DNA of 64,000 nucleotides, taken from positions 76,971,844 to 77,035,843 of the forward strand of contig OZ022341.1 in assembly GCA_963989245.1 (NCBI GenBank). Direction: 5' to 3'. The notes beneath the pieces are model-generated. The model had not been told where the DNA came from, did no database searches, and saw nothing but the letters and a program-made list of their open reading frames with translations. The DNA is from Nansenia antarctica (lineage: Eukaryota; Chordata; Actinopteri; Argentiniformes; Microstomatidae). The position numbers were made by a program, and so were the translations under genes. How positions within the stretch are numbered: position 1 is the first letter of the stretch; each line of letters opens with the position of its first letter. This document shows positions 49,801-58,593 of this stretch, piece by piece.

Positions 49801-52552
49801 CTCTCCCCCCCTGTCTACCAGTCTCTCTCTCCTCCCTGTCTACCAGTCTCTCTCTCCTCCCCTGTCTACCAGTCTCTCCCCCCCCCTGTCTACCAGTCTC
49901 TCTCTCCCCCCCTGTCTACCAGTCTCTCTCTCCTCCCTGTCTACCAGTCTCTCTCTCCTCCCCTGTCTACCAGTCTCTCTCCCCCTGTCTACCAGTCTCT
50001 CTCTCCCCCCCTGTCTACCAGTCTCTCTCTCCCCCTGTCTACCAGTCTCTCTCTCCCCCTGTCTACCAGTCTCTCTCTCCTCCCTGTCTACCAGTCTCTC
50101 TCCCCCTGTCTACCAGTCTCTCTCTCCCCCCTGTCTACCAGTCTCTCTCTCCCCCCCTGTCTACCAGTCTCTCTCCCCCCCTGTCTACCAGTCTCTCTCT
50201 CCCCCCCTGTCTACCAGTCTCTCTCCCCCCCTGTCTACCAGTCTCTCTCCCCCCCTGTCTACCAGTCTCTCTCTCCCCCCCTGTCTACCAGTCTCTCTCT
50301 CCCCCCCTGTCTACCAGTCTCTCTCCCCCCCTGTCTACCAGTCTCTCTCCCCCCCTGTCTACCAGTCTCTCTCCCCCTGTCTACCAGTCTCTCTCTCCCC
50401 CCCTGTCTACCAGTCTCTCTCTCCTCCCCTGTCTACCAGTCTCTCTCTCCTCCCTGTCTACCAGTCTCTCTCCCCCCCTGTCTACCAGTCCCTCTCTCCT
50501 CCCTGTCTACCAGTCTCTCTCTCCCCCTGTCTACCAGTCTCTCTCTCCCCCCCTGTCTACCAGTCTCTCTCCCCCCCTGTCTACCAGTCTCTCTCTCCCC
50601 CCTGTCTACCAGTCTCTCTCCCCCCCCTGTCTACCAGTCTCTCTCCCCCCCTGTCTACCAGTCTCTCTCTCCCCCCTGTCTACCAGTCTCTCTCCCCCCC
50701 CTGTCTACCAGTCTCTCTCCCCCCCCTGTCTACCAGTCTCTCTCCCCCCCTGTCTACCAGTCTCTCTCTCCCCCCCTGTCTACCAGTCTCTCTCTCCCCC
50801 CCTGTCTACCAGTCTCTCTCCCCCCCTGTCTACCAGTCTCTCTCCCCCCCCTGTCTACCAGTCTCTCTCCCCCCCTGTCTACCAGTCTCTCTCTCCCCCC
50901 TGTCTACCAGTCTCTCTCCCCCCCCTGTCTACCAGTCTCTCTCCCCCCCTGTCTACCAGTCTCTCTCTCCCCCCCTGTCTACCAGTCTCTCTCTCCCCCC
51001 CTGTCTACCAGTCTCTCCCCCCCCTGTCTACCAGTCTCTCTCTCCCCCCCTGTCTACCAGTCTCTCTCCTCCCCTGTCTACCAGTCTCTCTCCCCCTGTC
51101 TACCAGTCTCTCTCCCCCCCCTGTCTACCAGTCTCTCTCTCCCCCCCTGTCTACCAGTCTCTCTCCCCCCCTGTCTACCAGTCTCTCTCCCCCCCTGTCT
51201 ACCAGTCTCTCTCCCCCCCTGTCTACCAGTCTCTCTCTCCCCCCCTGTCTACCAGTCTCTCTCTCCCCCTGTCTACCAGTCTCTCTCCCCCCCCTGTCTA
51301 CCAGTCTCTCTCCCCCCCTGTCTACCAGTCTCTCTCCCCCCTGTCTACCAGTCTCTCTCTCCCCCCTGTCTTCCAGTCTCTCTCCCCCTGTCTACCAGTC
51401 TCTCTCTCCTCCCTGTCTACCAGTCTCTCCCCCCCTGTCTACCAGTCTCTCTCTCCTCCCTGTCTACCAGTCTCCCCCCCCCTGTCTACCAGTCTCTCTC
51501 TCCCCCTGTCTACCAGTCTCTCTCCCCCCCCTGTCTACCAGTCTCTCTCTCCTCCCCTGTCTACCAGTCTCTCTCCCCCCCTGTCTACCAGTCTCTCTCT
51601 CCCCCTGTCTACCAGTCTCTCTCCCCCCACTGTCTACCAGTCTCTCTCTCCCCCTGTCTACCAGTCTCTCTCCCCCCCCTGTCTACCAGTCTCTCTCTCT
51701 CCCCCTGTCTACCAGTCTCTCTCTCCCCCCCTGTCTACCAGTCTCTCTCTCCCCCTGTCTACCAGTCTCTCTCCCCCCACTGTCTACCAGTCTCTCTCCC
51801 CCCCCTGTCTACCAGTCTCTCCCCCCCCCTGTCTACCAGTCTCTCTCTCCTCCCCTGTCTACCAGTCTCTCTCCCCCCCTGTCTACCAGTCTCTCTCTCC
51901 CCCTGTCTACCAGTCTCTCTCCCCCCCCTGTCTACCAGTCTCTCCCCCCCCCTGTCTACCAGTCTCTCTCCCCCCCCTGTCTACCAGTCTCTCTCCCCCC
52001 CCTGTCTACCAGTCTCTCTCTCCTCCCCTGTCTACCAGTCTCTCTCCCCCCCTGTCTACCAGTCTCTCTCTCCCCCTGTCTACCAGTCTCTCTCCCCCCC
52101 CTGTCTACCAGTCTCTCTCTCCTCCCCTGTCTACCAGTCTCTCTCTCCCCCTGTCTACCAGTCTCTCTCCCCCCCCTGTCTACCAGTCTCTCTCTCCCCC
52201 CCTGTCTACCAGTCTCTCTCTCCTCCCCTGTCTACCAGTCTCTCTCTCCCCCTGTCTACCAGTCTCTCTCTCCCCCTGTCTACCAGTCTCTCTCTCCTCC
52301 CCTGTCTACCAGTCTCTCCCCCCCTGTCTACCAGTCTCTCTCCCCCCTGTCTACCAGTCTCTCTCTCTCCCCCTGTCTACCAGTCTCTCTCCCCCCTGTC
52401 TACCAGTCTCTCTCCCCCCCCTGTCTACCAGTCTCTCTCCCCTGTCTACCAGTCTCTCTCTCCTCCCTGTCTACCAGTCTCTCTCCCCCCCTGTCTACCA
52501 GTCTCTCTCCCCCCCTGTCTACCAGTCTCTCCCCCCCCCTGTCTACCAGCAG
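46842..52552 (+). repeat. 5.7-kb polypyrimidine minisatellite
   Basis: Some 230-240 units of about 24 bp (22-28): CTGTCTACCAGTCTCTCTCCCCCC, varying only in the CT and C runs. It has almost no stop codons in any of the three forward frames because the unit holds none, so frames of more than 1900 codons arise by composition. The single A per unit lies in TACCAG. I do not regard it as coding. Confidence 0.95.
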
Positions 52553-52708
52553 AGAATGGCTGTTGATCGCCAGAGCAGTGTAGATGAGAGAAACGATGAA
52601 TGTGCTTTTTACATTTTTGATGATTGATAAAAATCTAAATGTGAGTTAATCTATATTATCTATATGATCTTCCTGCTTATACAACAATCAATAAATCATG
52701 TCTTCAGA

Positions 52709-53186
52709 GATAGAGATGGACAGCACACTTCTAAAGGAGAGGGACAGACTGATAGAGGATAAGAATAAGACTCTGGAGGAGATGAACAGTTAAGATGGTC
52801 TCTGCTTATTTAATAACTCTGATGTTCTAACCCCAACGCCTCACTCTCTTCCAGACATGAAGCTGTACCAACAAGTAGAGGAGATGTACAGACCACCGGG
52901 AGTCAGTAGGAAAATGGAGGAAAAAGACCAACAACTAGAGGAGAAAGACAAAATACTGGATGAAAATAAGCAACTTGGTGAGATTTGAAATAAACATAAT
53001 GATATATTGACTGTATTGTACAATACTCATATAACAGTACCATGTTTGTGGATATGAGTGTTGTTGCTTTCCTGCCCACTGTCAACAGAATTCATGTCCC
53101 AGTTTTCCTCTGTAATTTCAGCACAGCAGATATGTGATCTGAAGACTGAAGCAGAGAGACTGAAGGTCTCAGCCCAGACGACTGGT
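52709..53186 (+). CDS. Coiled-coil exons of an unidentified immune-type gene
   Basis: Three small splice-bounded segments: 52709-52792 (after CATGTCTTCAG; MDSTLLKERDRLIEDKNKTL), 52856-52979 (after CTTCCAG; KLYQQVEEMYRPPGVSRKME, then heptads to DENKQL, donor TTG/GTGAGA) and about 53122-53184 (after ATTTCAG; QQICDLKTEAERLKVSAQTT, donor ACTG/GTGAGT). The first ends in a TAA if read on, so it may be decayed. Such Glu/Lys helices flank GIMAP domains in fish, and a GIMAP piece follows 400 bases on. Confidence 0.4.
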
Positions 53187-53359
53187 GAGTGTGATGGAGA
53201 AACCTCCATGATGTCAAGAGGCTTCGAATTCTATGTTTCTTTCCTCTCAGAACACAGAACAAATTCCTAGTGTTCCTGTATCAGATTCAGGCACAGTGGG
53301 AGGTCGACACGGAGGTTTGGGTCTGGGCACTGCCGCTTATTCACTAGTCCCCGACACGG

Positions 53360-53390
53360 ACCAATAATAATAATAATAATAATAATAGTC
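53360..53390. repeat. (AAT)n microsatellite
   Basis: A short run of AAT units. Confidence 0.7.
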
Positions 53391-53576
53391 AGTTATGTGC
53401 AGTGATCCGGGATCACTGATCCCACACGTCTTGGCCTTGCGGTGTCTCTGCTGTAGCTTTTCAGCCGACCGTCTGTCCACGTCTCAAGGGAACAAACACA
53501 GTCTGGCTCCACCTGCAGGCCAGAACGCGCCATGCTCCCAACAGTTCCGTAGTGTTCTAAACATTCTAACAGTGAA

Positions 53577-53918
53577 ATGGTTGCTGTGTCTTGTTGTAGA
53601 GAGAGGAGAGACCTCAATCGGCTCTGTCTCCGTCTGCCTGCCCCGGGACCCCACGCCTTCCTCCTGGTCCTACCAGTGGAGCCCTCTAAGGGGGAGGAGA
53701 GAGGGGCGCTGGAGAGAATGGAGGACATGTTTGGGGAGGGTTGTTGGGGACACACTGGCATTCTATTCACCCATGCTGGCGGTCTGAAAGAGCAGAGCAT
53801 AGAGGAGTTTGTCCAAGCAGGGAGTCAGGACCTCCAGCAGCTGGTAGAGAAATGTGGGAACAGGTACCACGTCCTCAACATTAAGGACAGGGCCCATGGC
53901 AGGGCCCATGGCAGCTAA
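53577..53918 (+). pseudogene. GIMAP/AIG1-type GTPase fragment
   Basis: GPHAFLLVLPVEPSKGEERG then ALERMEDMFGEGCWGHTGIL, FTHAGGLKEQSIEEFVQAG and VEKCGNRYHVLNIKD match the middle of an AIG1 GTPase domain, including the conserved-box region typical of GIMAPs. The P-loop (G1) part is not found upstream. The end is replaced by a tandem RAHGRAHGS and stop. GIMAPs are lymphocyte GTPases expanded in fish. It is a fragment or exon of a broken gene. Confidence 0.75.
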
Positions 53919-54246
53919 CTAAACATTGGCGTGCAGGGAAAAGCACTTTCCCTAATTCCACAAGTCACCATGTTCTCATAGTCCTGATAAAGAACCATCT
54001 CTCGTATGGAACAACACGTACACAAACAAACATTGGCTGATGTTGCTCCAAATATCGACCTAACCCGCCTTTGCGCCATTGTAAATTCCACGCAGTGAAA
54101 AGGCTGCGTCCCCGAACACAAGGCAGAGGCGGCAGAGATGGCAAAATGTTGCTCTGCAATATGCATTTAAAATGTTGATGGAAAGCAACTAAACACAAAT
54201 ATGACATTTATAAGGGCGGGATAGGCGACGCTATCAGTGTGCGTAC
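53919..54246. other. No gene recognised
   Basis: Short sequence between the GIMAP fragment and the cpsf6 first exon; in cpsf6 direction it would be the start of intron 1. Nothing further seen. Confidence 0.4.
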
Positions 54247-54306
54247 CTGGTTAAACTCCTCTTCTACATCGGCGTAGATGTCGATGTGATCCACACCGTC
54301 AGCCAT
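54247..54306 (-). CDS. cpsf6: cpsf6 exon 1 (N-terminus), isolated
   Basis: ATG at 54306-54304 followed by 20 codons, MADGVDHIDIYADVEEEFNQ, then donor CAG/GTACGC. This is the conserved start of CPSF6 (CFIm68), a pre-mRNA 3'-end processing factor. Upstream is GGAGGAGGAGGAGGCTGAC leader. The next exon (Glu-rich, then the RRM) is not visible in the 54 kb to the left. It may be a first exon with a very long intron, a duplicated fragment, or a misassembled piece. Confidence 0.8.
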
Positions 54307-54489
54307 TTTCCAGTCAGCCTCCTCCTCCTCCTCCGACCAGCAGACAAGATGCAAACAGGAAGGCGCAGCGCGTCACTTCCTCTAGTGACAAAGGCCTAAA
54401 AGTGTGGCCTCGTTCAGGTGAAGGAGGATGTATGGGACCTTGTTTTATGAAGGGTTTTCACATTCACTGAAACAATCCAAACTTCTGTT

Positions 54490-54945
54490 TTGACTCTAAA
54501 GCTTCTTGTTCCCCCCCAGCTCCACCAACTACTCTCCACTCCATCATCCTTCTCCTTCTCCTCCCCCCAGCTCCTCCAGCCCTGCTCGGCTACTGGACCA
54601 GCCCCCTCCCCCTGCCCTGTCTGGACCCATTCTGGACCTCTCACCTACCACATTTGTCCAATCCAGTACCCTCTCCCTCTCCAGCCCCACTGACTCCATT
54701 CACACCTTCCCTCCATTCCCCTCCTCCTCCAGCCCCACCATTTCCTCACTTCACAACTCTTCAGCACCCCCATCCTTATGCCCCCCCCTGCCACAGCCAA
54801 CGACCCCCCAACCGTCCCCCGCTCCAGTGTCTTCATCAGTGTGGCTCAGGTGAAGAGAGAGCTGAGGAAACTCTGTACCAGGAAGGTTGCAGGCATATGC
54901 AGGACTCATGCTGAGCATGTTCTACCAGTCAGCTGTACGCGGTGG
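54490..54945 (+). pseudogene. Degenerate LINE ORF2 fragment (pre-RT linker)
   Basis: A Pro/Ser-rich linker (PPSSTNYSPLHHPSPSPPPS) leads, after a frameshift, into FISVAQVKRELRKLCTRKVAG, which resembles the 'V..LRKLNTRKAAGPDG' entry into fish LINE RT domains. It then breaks off. Confidence 0.6.
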
Positions 54946-54949
54946 TACG

Positions 54950-55085
54950 CTGGGGGAACAGCATCAAGTAGTGGTGGGGGAAACGAAGCTTTCGACGCAT
55001 TGACACATTCAACACAATTGTGTCGGAAAAAGTGTCGATCAATCGATGCATTCGATACAGCAGCTCCATAATGACATCTGCTGGT
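54950..55085. repeat. hAT-like fragment
   Basis: GAAGCTTTCGACGCATTGAC..GTGTCGATCAATCGATGCATTCGATAC with inverted halves; resembles a non-autonomous hAT end. No duplication found. Confidence 0.35.
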
Positions 55086-55214
55086 CAGGTCGTGGTATGG
55101 AGGCTGTACTGATTCACAAGTCAGGAATTTGGGGCAAAATACAATAAGCCCACCGTCATCTGTGATGTCTTCAATAAAGGCGCTGTGAAAACTGTGTCGA
55201 TGTGTATGTGGCCA

Positions 55215-55295
55215 TATATGCATTTTTACATTTACATTTTTGGCATTTAGCAGACGCCTTATTCCAAAGCGACTTACAATCAATACATGCGGCTC
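55215..55295. repeat. Dispersed fish repeat ('CATTTAGCAGACGC')
   Basis: TTTTTACATTTACATTTTTGGCATTTAGCAGACGCCTTATTCCAAAGCGACTTACAATC-type sequence; same family as 4215 and 36930. Confidence 0.65.
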
Positions 55296-55559
55296 TTAAA
55301 TGTTGGTGTGTAGACCAGGGGCGGATTTAGGATTGTAGGAGATCCGGGGCTTAGCCCAGACGGGTAATGAAATGCGTGCACGGCGCGCTGGAAAATCTGG
55401 CACTTTTTTTGCTGCGACACCACAAACCTGAACTTATCACCACCTTATAGCGGACAAAAGTCACTGGAGAACACTTATACCAGGGCTCAACATTAAGGCT
55501 TTTTATATAAATGATACATCATTATCAAATCAATAGTAGTCAAATTAGTTATTTGCACT

Positions 55560-55860
55560 AACATACACTCACCAGCCACTTGCACCGGTACACCTTGCTA
55601 TTACCGGGTTGGACCCCCTCGTTTGCCTTCATTCTTCGTGGCATAGATTCAACAAGGTGCTGGAAACATTCCTCTGAGATTTTGGTCCATATTGACATTC
55701 TAGCATCACACAATTGCTGCAGATTTGTGCCAAGAAAATATTCCCCACACCATTACACCACCACCACCATTTTCGCCCAGAGAACTGACGTCACAGGATA
55801 TTTTTTGTCTTTTTCTGACCATTCTCTGTAAACACTAGAGATGCTTGTGTGAGAAAATCC
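55560..55860 (-). repeat. Dispersed fish repeat ('ACACTCACCAGCCACTT')
   Basis: ACACTCACCAGCCACTTGCACCGGTACACCTTG..GGGTTGGACCCCCTCGTTTGCC..CATAGATTCAACAAGGTGCTGG is a well-known abundant teleost repeat, here with an internal deletion. It is usually considered a non-autonomous DNA transposon. Confidence 0.65.
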
Positions 55861-56344
55861 CAGTAGATCACGTTAGCGCGATGTTTTCAACTATGGGGGC
55901 ACATGGTCATGTTTAGACCATTGGAAGGGCAGCCAATAGACACTCAAAGACGCTTTACAAAAGATCAAGTAGTAAAATAAAAAGAAACCACAAAATAGAT
56001 AAAAGAAGGTATTTATCTATCAATATTTCACAAAAGAAAGACAAGACAACATTTTAATTAATGTATTTTACAGTGGCGGGCGGTGCATTTCACACCTAGG
56101 CCTTCAGTGATGTCCGACACATTCCTACCTGAATTATTCTACCTCTTAATACCATCGTTATGACGCCATGGCTCTAGAAACTAGACAAAAAACACAGTAT
56201 AACCGGGCGTTGCATCACCTTAACATAGTCAGACAAGTACAACAGCGTTATATTAATATTTCCAAAGCATTTTTAATCAATAAATCCGCATTTACAATGA
56301 AGAGTGTTAAACTAACATCTTTAAGATCGCTACATTACCCACGT

Positions 56345-56415
56345 CTGTCGTCTCGTCCACCATAATAGCGACAAAGGGTGCCTTTTTAATCTCCATTTTG
56401 ATCTCTTCTCCCATC
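56345..56415 (-). pseudogene. hAT transposase, continuation
   Basis: MGEEIKMEIKKAPFVAIMVD then ETTDVGN: the first catalytic Asp region (VDETTD) of ZMYM1-like hAT transposases. It continues the frame cut at 57240. Confidence 0.7.
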
Positions 56416-57239
56416 AGCTAAATGCTCTGAAAACAGTGGAGATGGTGGTGGACTTCCGAAGGAAAGCAGCCCTGCCCCCTCCCATCACGCTGGGAGGTAC
56501 CCCGGTGGCCTCCGTGGAGTCATGCCGCTTTCTAGGCATGACCATCTCCCGGGACCTAAAGTGGGAGCAGAACACCGAGGCCCTCACGAAGAAGGCCCAG
56601 AAGAGGATGTTCTTCCTCCGGCAGCTGAGGAAACTCAGGCTGCCGAGGTCCATGATGGTCCAGTTTTACACGGCCATCATAGAGTCCATCCTCACCCACT
56701 CCATCATCACCTGGTTCCCTGCTGCAACGACCAAGGACAAGGCCAAGTTGCAGCGGGTGCGACGTTCAGCAGAGAGGGTGATCGGCTGTCCCTTGCCCTC
56801 CCTCAACTCCCTGCATGACACCAGGGCTCTGAGGAGGGCAAGGAAGATCATGGCAGACCCCTTCCACCCCGGCCACGGCCTCCTCACCCTGCTTCCCTCT
56901 GGAAGAAGGTTGCGGCTGCCTAAGGCACTGAAGGCCCGCCACAGGCTCAGTTTCTACCCCTCAGCCGCCAGGCTGATAAATGACTCTGGCTTCCCCCTCC
57001 CCCCCGCCCCCAAGTCTGCCCAGGACTGAATATGCACTGGACTCACTGTAAAAACTCTGCACTGCACTTTATACTGCACTATCCAATGCACTGTTGTCTG
57101 TCCTGTGTTGTTGTTGTTGTGTTGTCCTGTTTTTTGACACGTGAAAAAAAGTATAAACGCACTTACTGTAATGACGAAACAAATTCCTATATGTGTAATG
57201 CATAATGGCAATAAACGTTATCTGAATCTGAATCTGAAT
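56416..57239 (+). mobile_element. LINE RT 3' fragment inserted in the hAT gene
   Basis: The frame 56436-57029 codes for the RT C-terminus (EMVVDFRRKAALPPPITLGG, FLGMTISRDLKWEQNTEALT, LPSGRRLRLPKALKARHRLS). The 3' UTR ends AATAAACGTTATCTGAATC with TCTGAA repeats. TGAT borders both sides, fitting a short target duplication. 5'-truncated just after the catalytic box. Confidence 0.88.
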
Positions 57240-57620
57240 CACTTCAGCAATAGCAAAAATCAGGTCGTTTGGTATTTTGCCTGACGTCCCAGTAAACACT
57301 TTGTTTGTGGACAGGTGGTAATGTAAATCTGGGTTGTTTTCAGCAAGAAAAGAAAGAAGCTCAACGTAGTTTCCTCTGTTTGTGGACTCGGCGCTTTCAT
57401 CGTGTCCCCTAAATGAAAGTTCTTGTTTACCCAAAAACAGGACACAATCGATCAGTCTTTTCAGTATGTCCCTATTTTTGCTCACCCTTTCGTTGTGGAG
57501 CTCCGTTTCCCTGCGCACTTGTTCGTTGAGCTGTAAATCCACTCGGGTGTCCCCAAAGGTGTTAAAAAGTCCCACATCTACCGGCATAGTTACGCATCTC
57601 AATAGTGCGTATCCAATCAA
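57240..57620 (-). pseudogene. hAT transposase (DUF4371-type) fragment
   Basis: HNERVSKNRDILKRLIDCVL, FLGKQELSFRGHDESAESTN and RGNYVELLSFLAENNPDL match the DUF4371 region of ZMYM1-like hAT transposases. It is cut by the LINE at 57240 and lacks the N-terminal zinc finger in view. Confidence 0.8.
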
Positions 57621-57699
57621 AAGACGTGCTGGGTGCTGACATCATTGAGCCTTACAGCAGGCGCCGTTGTTGCTATTGCTCGCCAACTCGAAATCTACG

Positions 57700-58497
57700 T
57701 AGGTTTCCACTAGGTACGCCACAGGTTTTCTCGTTCAACGTTAAATTACAGGTCGTATTCGTGGCACGGTTTATTGTGCAGGCGGGCAGATTTTGGAGCC
57801 CCCTGGCAACACATTTTGATTGGATAAAAGCTCTAACATAAAGGCCAGCCCTCCAAATCTCAAGTATCACCGCTGGGTACTGGTAGGCAAACTGGCTAGT
57901 AGTCGCTCTATGTGTAGAGGGCTGCAAGGGAATTTTCCTGGCTACATAGTGTACAGGTTTTTATTTTTGCCTGCTCGCGGCTCTGTCAGCATTGATTGAT
58001 TGATTGACTGAAAATGTTCATTGTGTGAAGCGCATTGAGTTGCATCTTGTAAGAAATGCGCTATACAAATAACATTTTTATTTTATTTTTATTTTTATAA
58101 AAACACAGTAAAACAGTACCAACAGTACTAACAGTGAAAGCCGCTATGAAGGATTTAGAAATTGTAACATGTTCAAAACAGACATTCAGGATAAGTCAGT
58201 GAAGGAGGGGGGCATAGGTTTCACAACGGCAGAGATGTTTTATCATAAAGTGTCACATGACATTGGTGGGTGTCAAAATGACACATTTATAACATTTTCT
58301 GGATACCTTGGCAATAGTATATGGGCCTGGGGAGCCAGCAACCTGCGATTAAGTTGGTTTAGTAACAGATTACGATTAGCAGAGCGTCACAATTATTTTG
58401 CCTTCAACAACGCTAATGCAAAAATAAACAATCCCAAATCTTTGACATCATCTCTCCTTCTCTTCCTCCCTCTTCTCTCTTTCTCTTCCTCCCTCTC
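57700..58497. other. 3' side of smc1b C-terminal block; one dispersed repeat
   Basis: A LINE/SINE-like tail (TTGTGTGAAGCGCATTGAGTTGC..GCGCTATACAAATAA) lies at 58015-58090. TTTATT words near 58085 could give an AATAAA poly(A) signal for smc1b on the minus strand. No gene recognised. Confidence 0.45.
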
Positions 58498-58593
58498 TCA
58501 CATGGCCTTCTCTCCCTCCTGTTCGTTGTCTTCATTCAGAGGGTAGGGAGTCAGGTCAAAGGTCAGCATGCGGCTGGACATGCAGTCGTTAAA
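58498..58593 (-). CDS. smc1b: smc1b last exon
   Basis: Acceptor CGTTCAG; 31 codons and TGA (58500-58498). FNDCMSSRMLTFDLTPYPLN matches the SMC1 C-terminus 'DCVISKVLTFDLTKYP'. A short acidic tail follows. Confidence 0.9.
   Translation of the reverse strand, partial: FNDCMSSRMLTFDLTPYPLNEDNEQEGEKAM

Larger units (their letters stand above)
56047..57700 (-). mobile_element. hAT element with DUF4371-type transposase, split by a LINE
   Basis: The plus-strand end CAGTGGCGGGCGGTGCATTTCACACC at 56047 resembles a hAT terminus. Transposase coding lies on the minus strand at 57620-57240 and continues at 56415-56345. The other terminus was not found, so the right border is approximate. Confidence 0.55.

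Noticed and set aside
46049..52627. Open frames of 1923-2192 codons on the plus strand
   Set aside because: They are the three frames of one stop-free minisatellite unit, fused by chance to a LINE end; no domain, no codon bias and all three frames are equally open.
52841..53209. Minus-strand 60-codon frames
   Set aside because: Antisense to the coiled-coil exons, with no features of their own.
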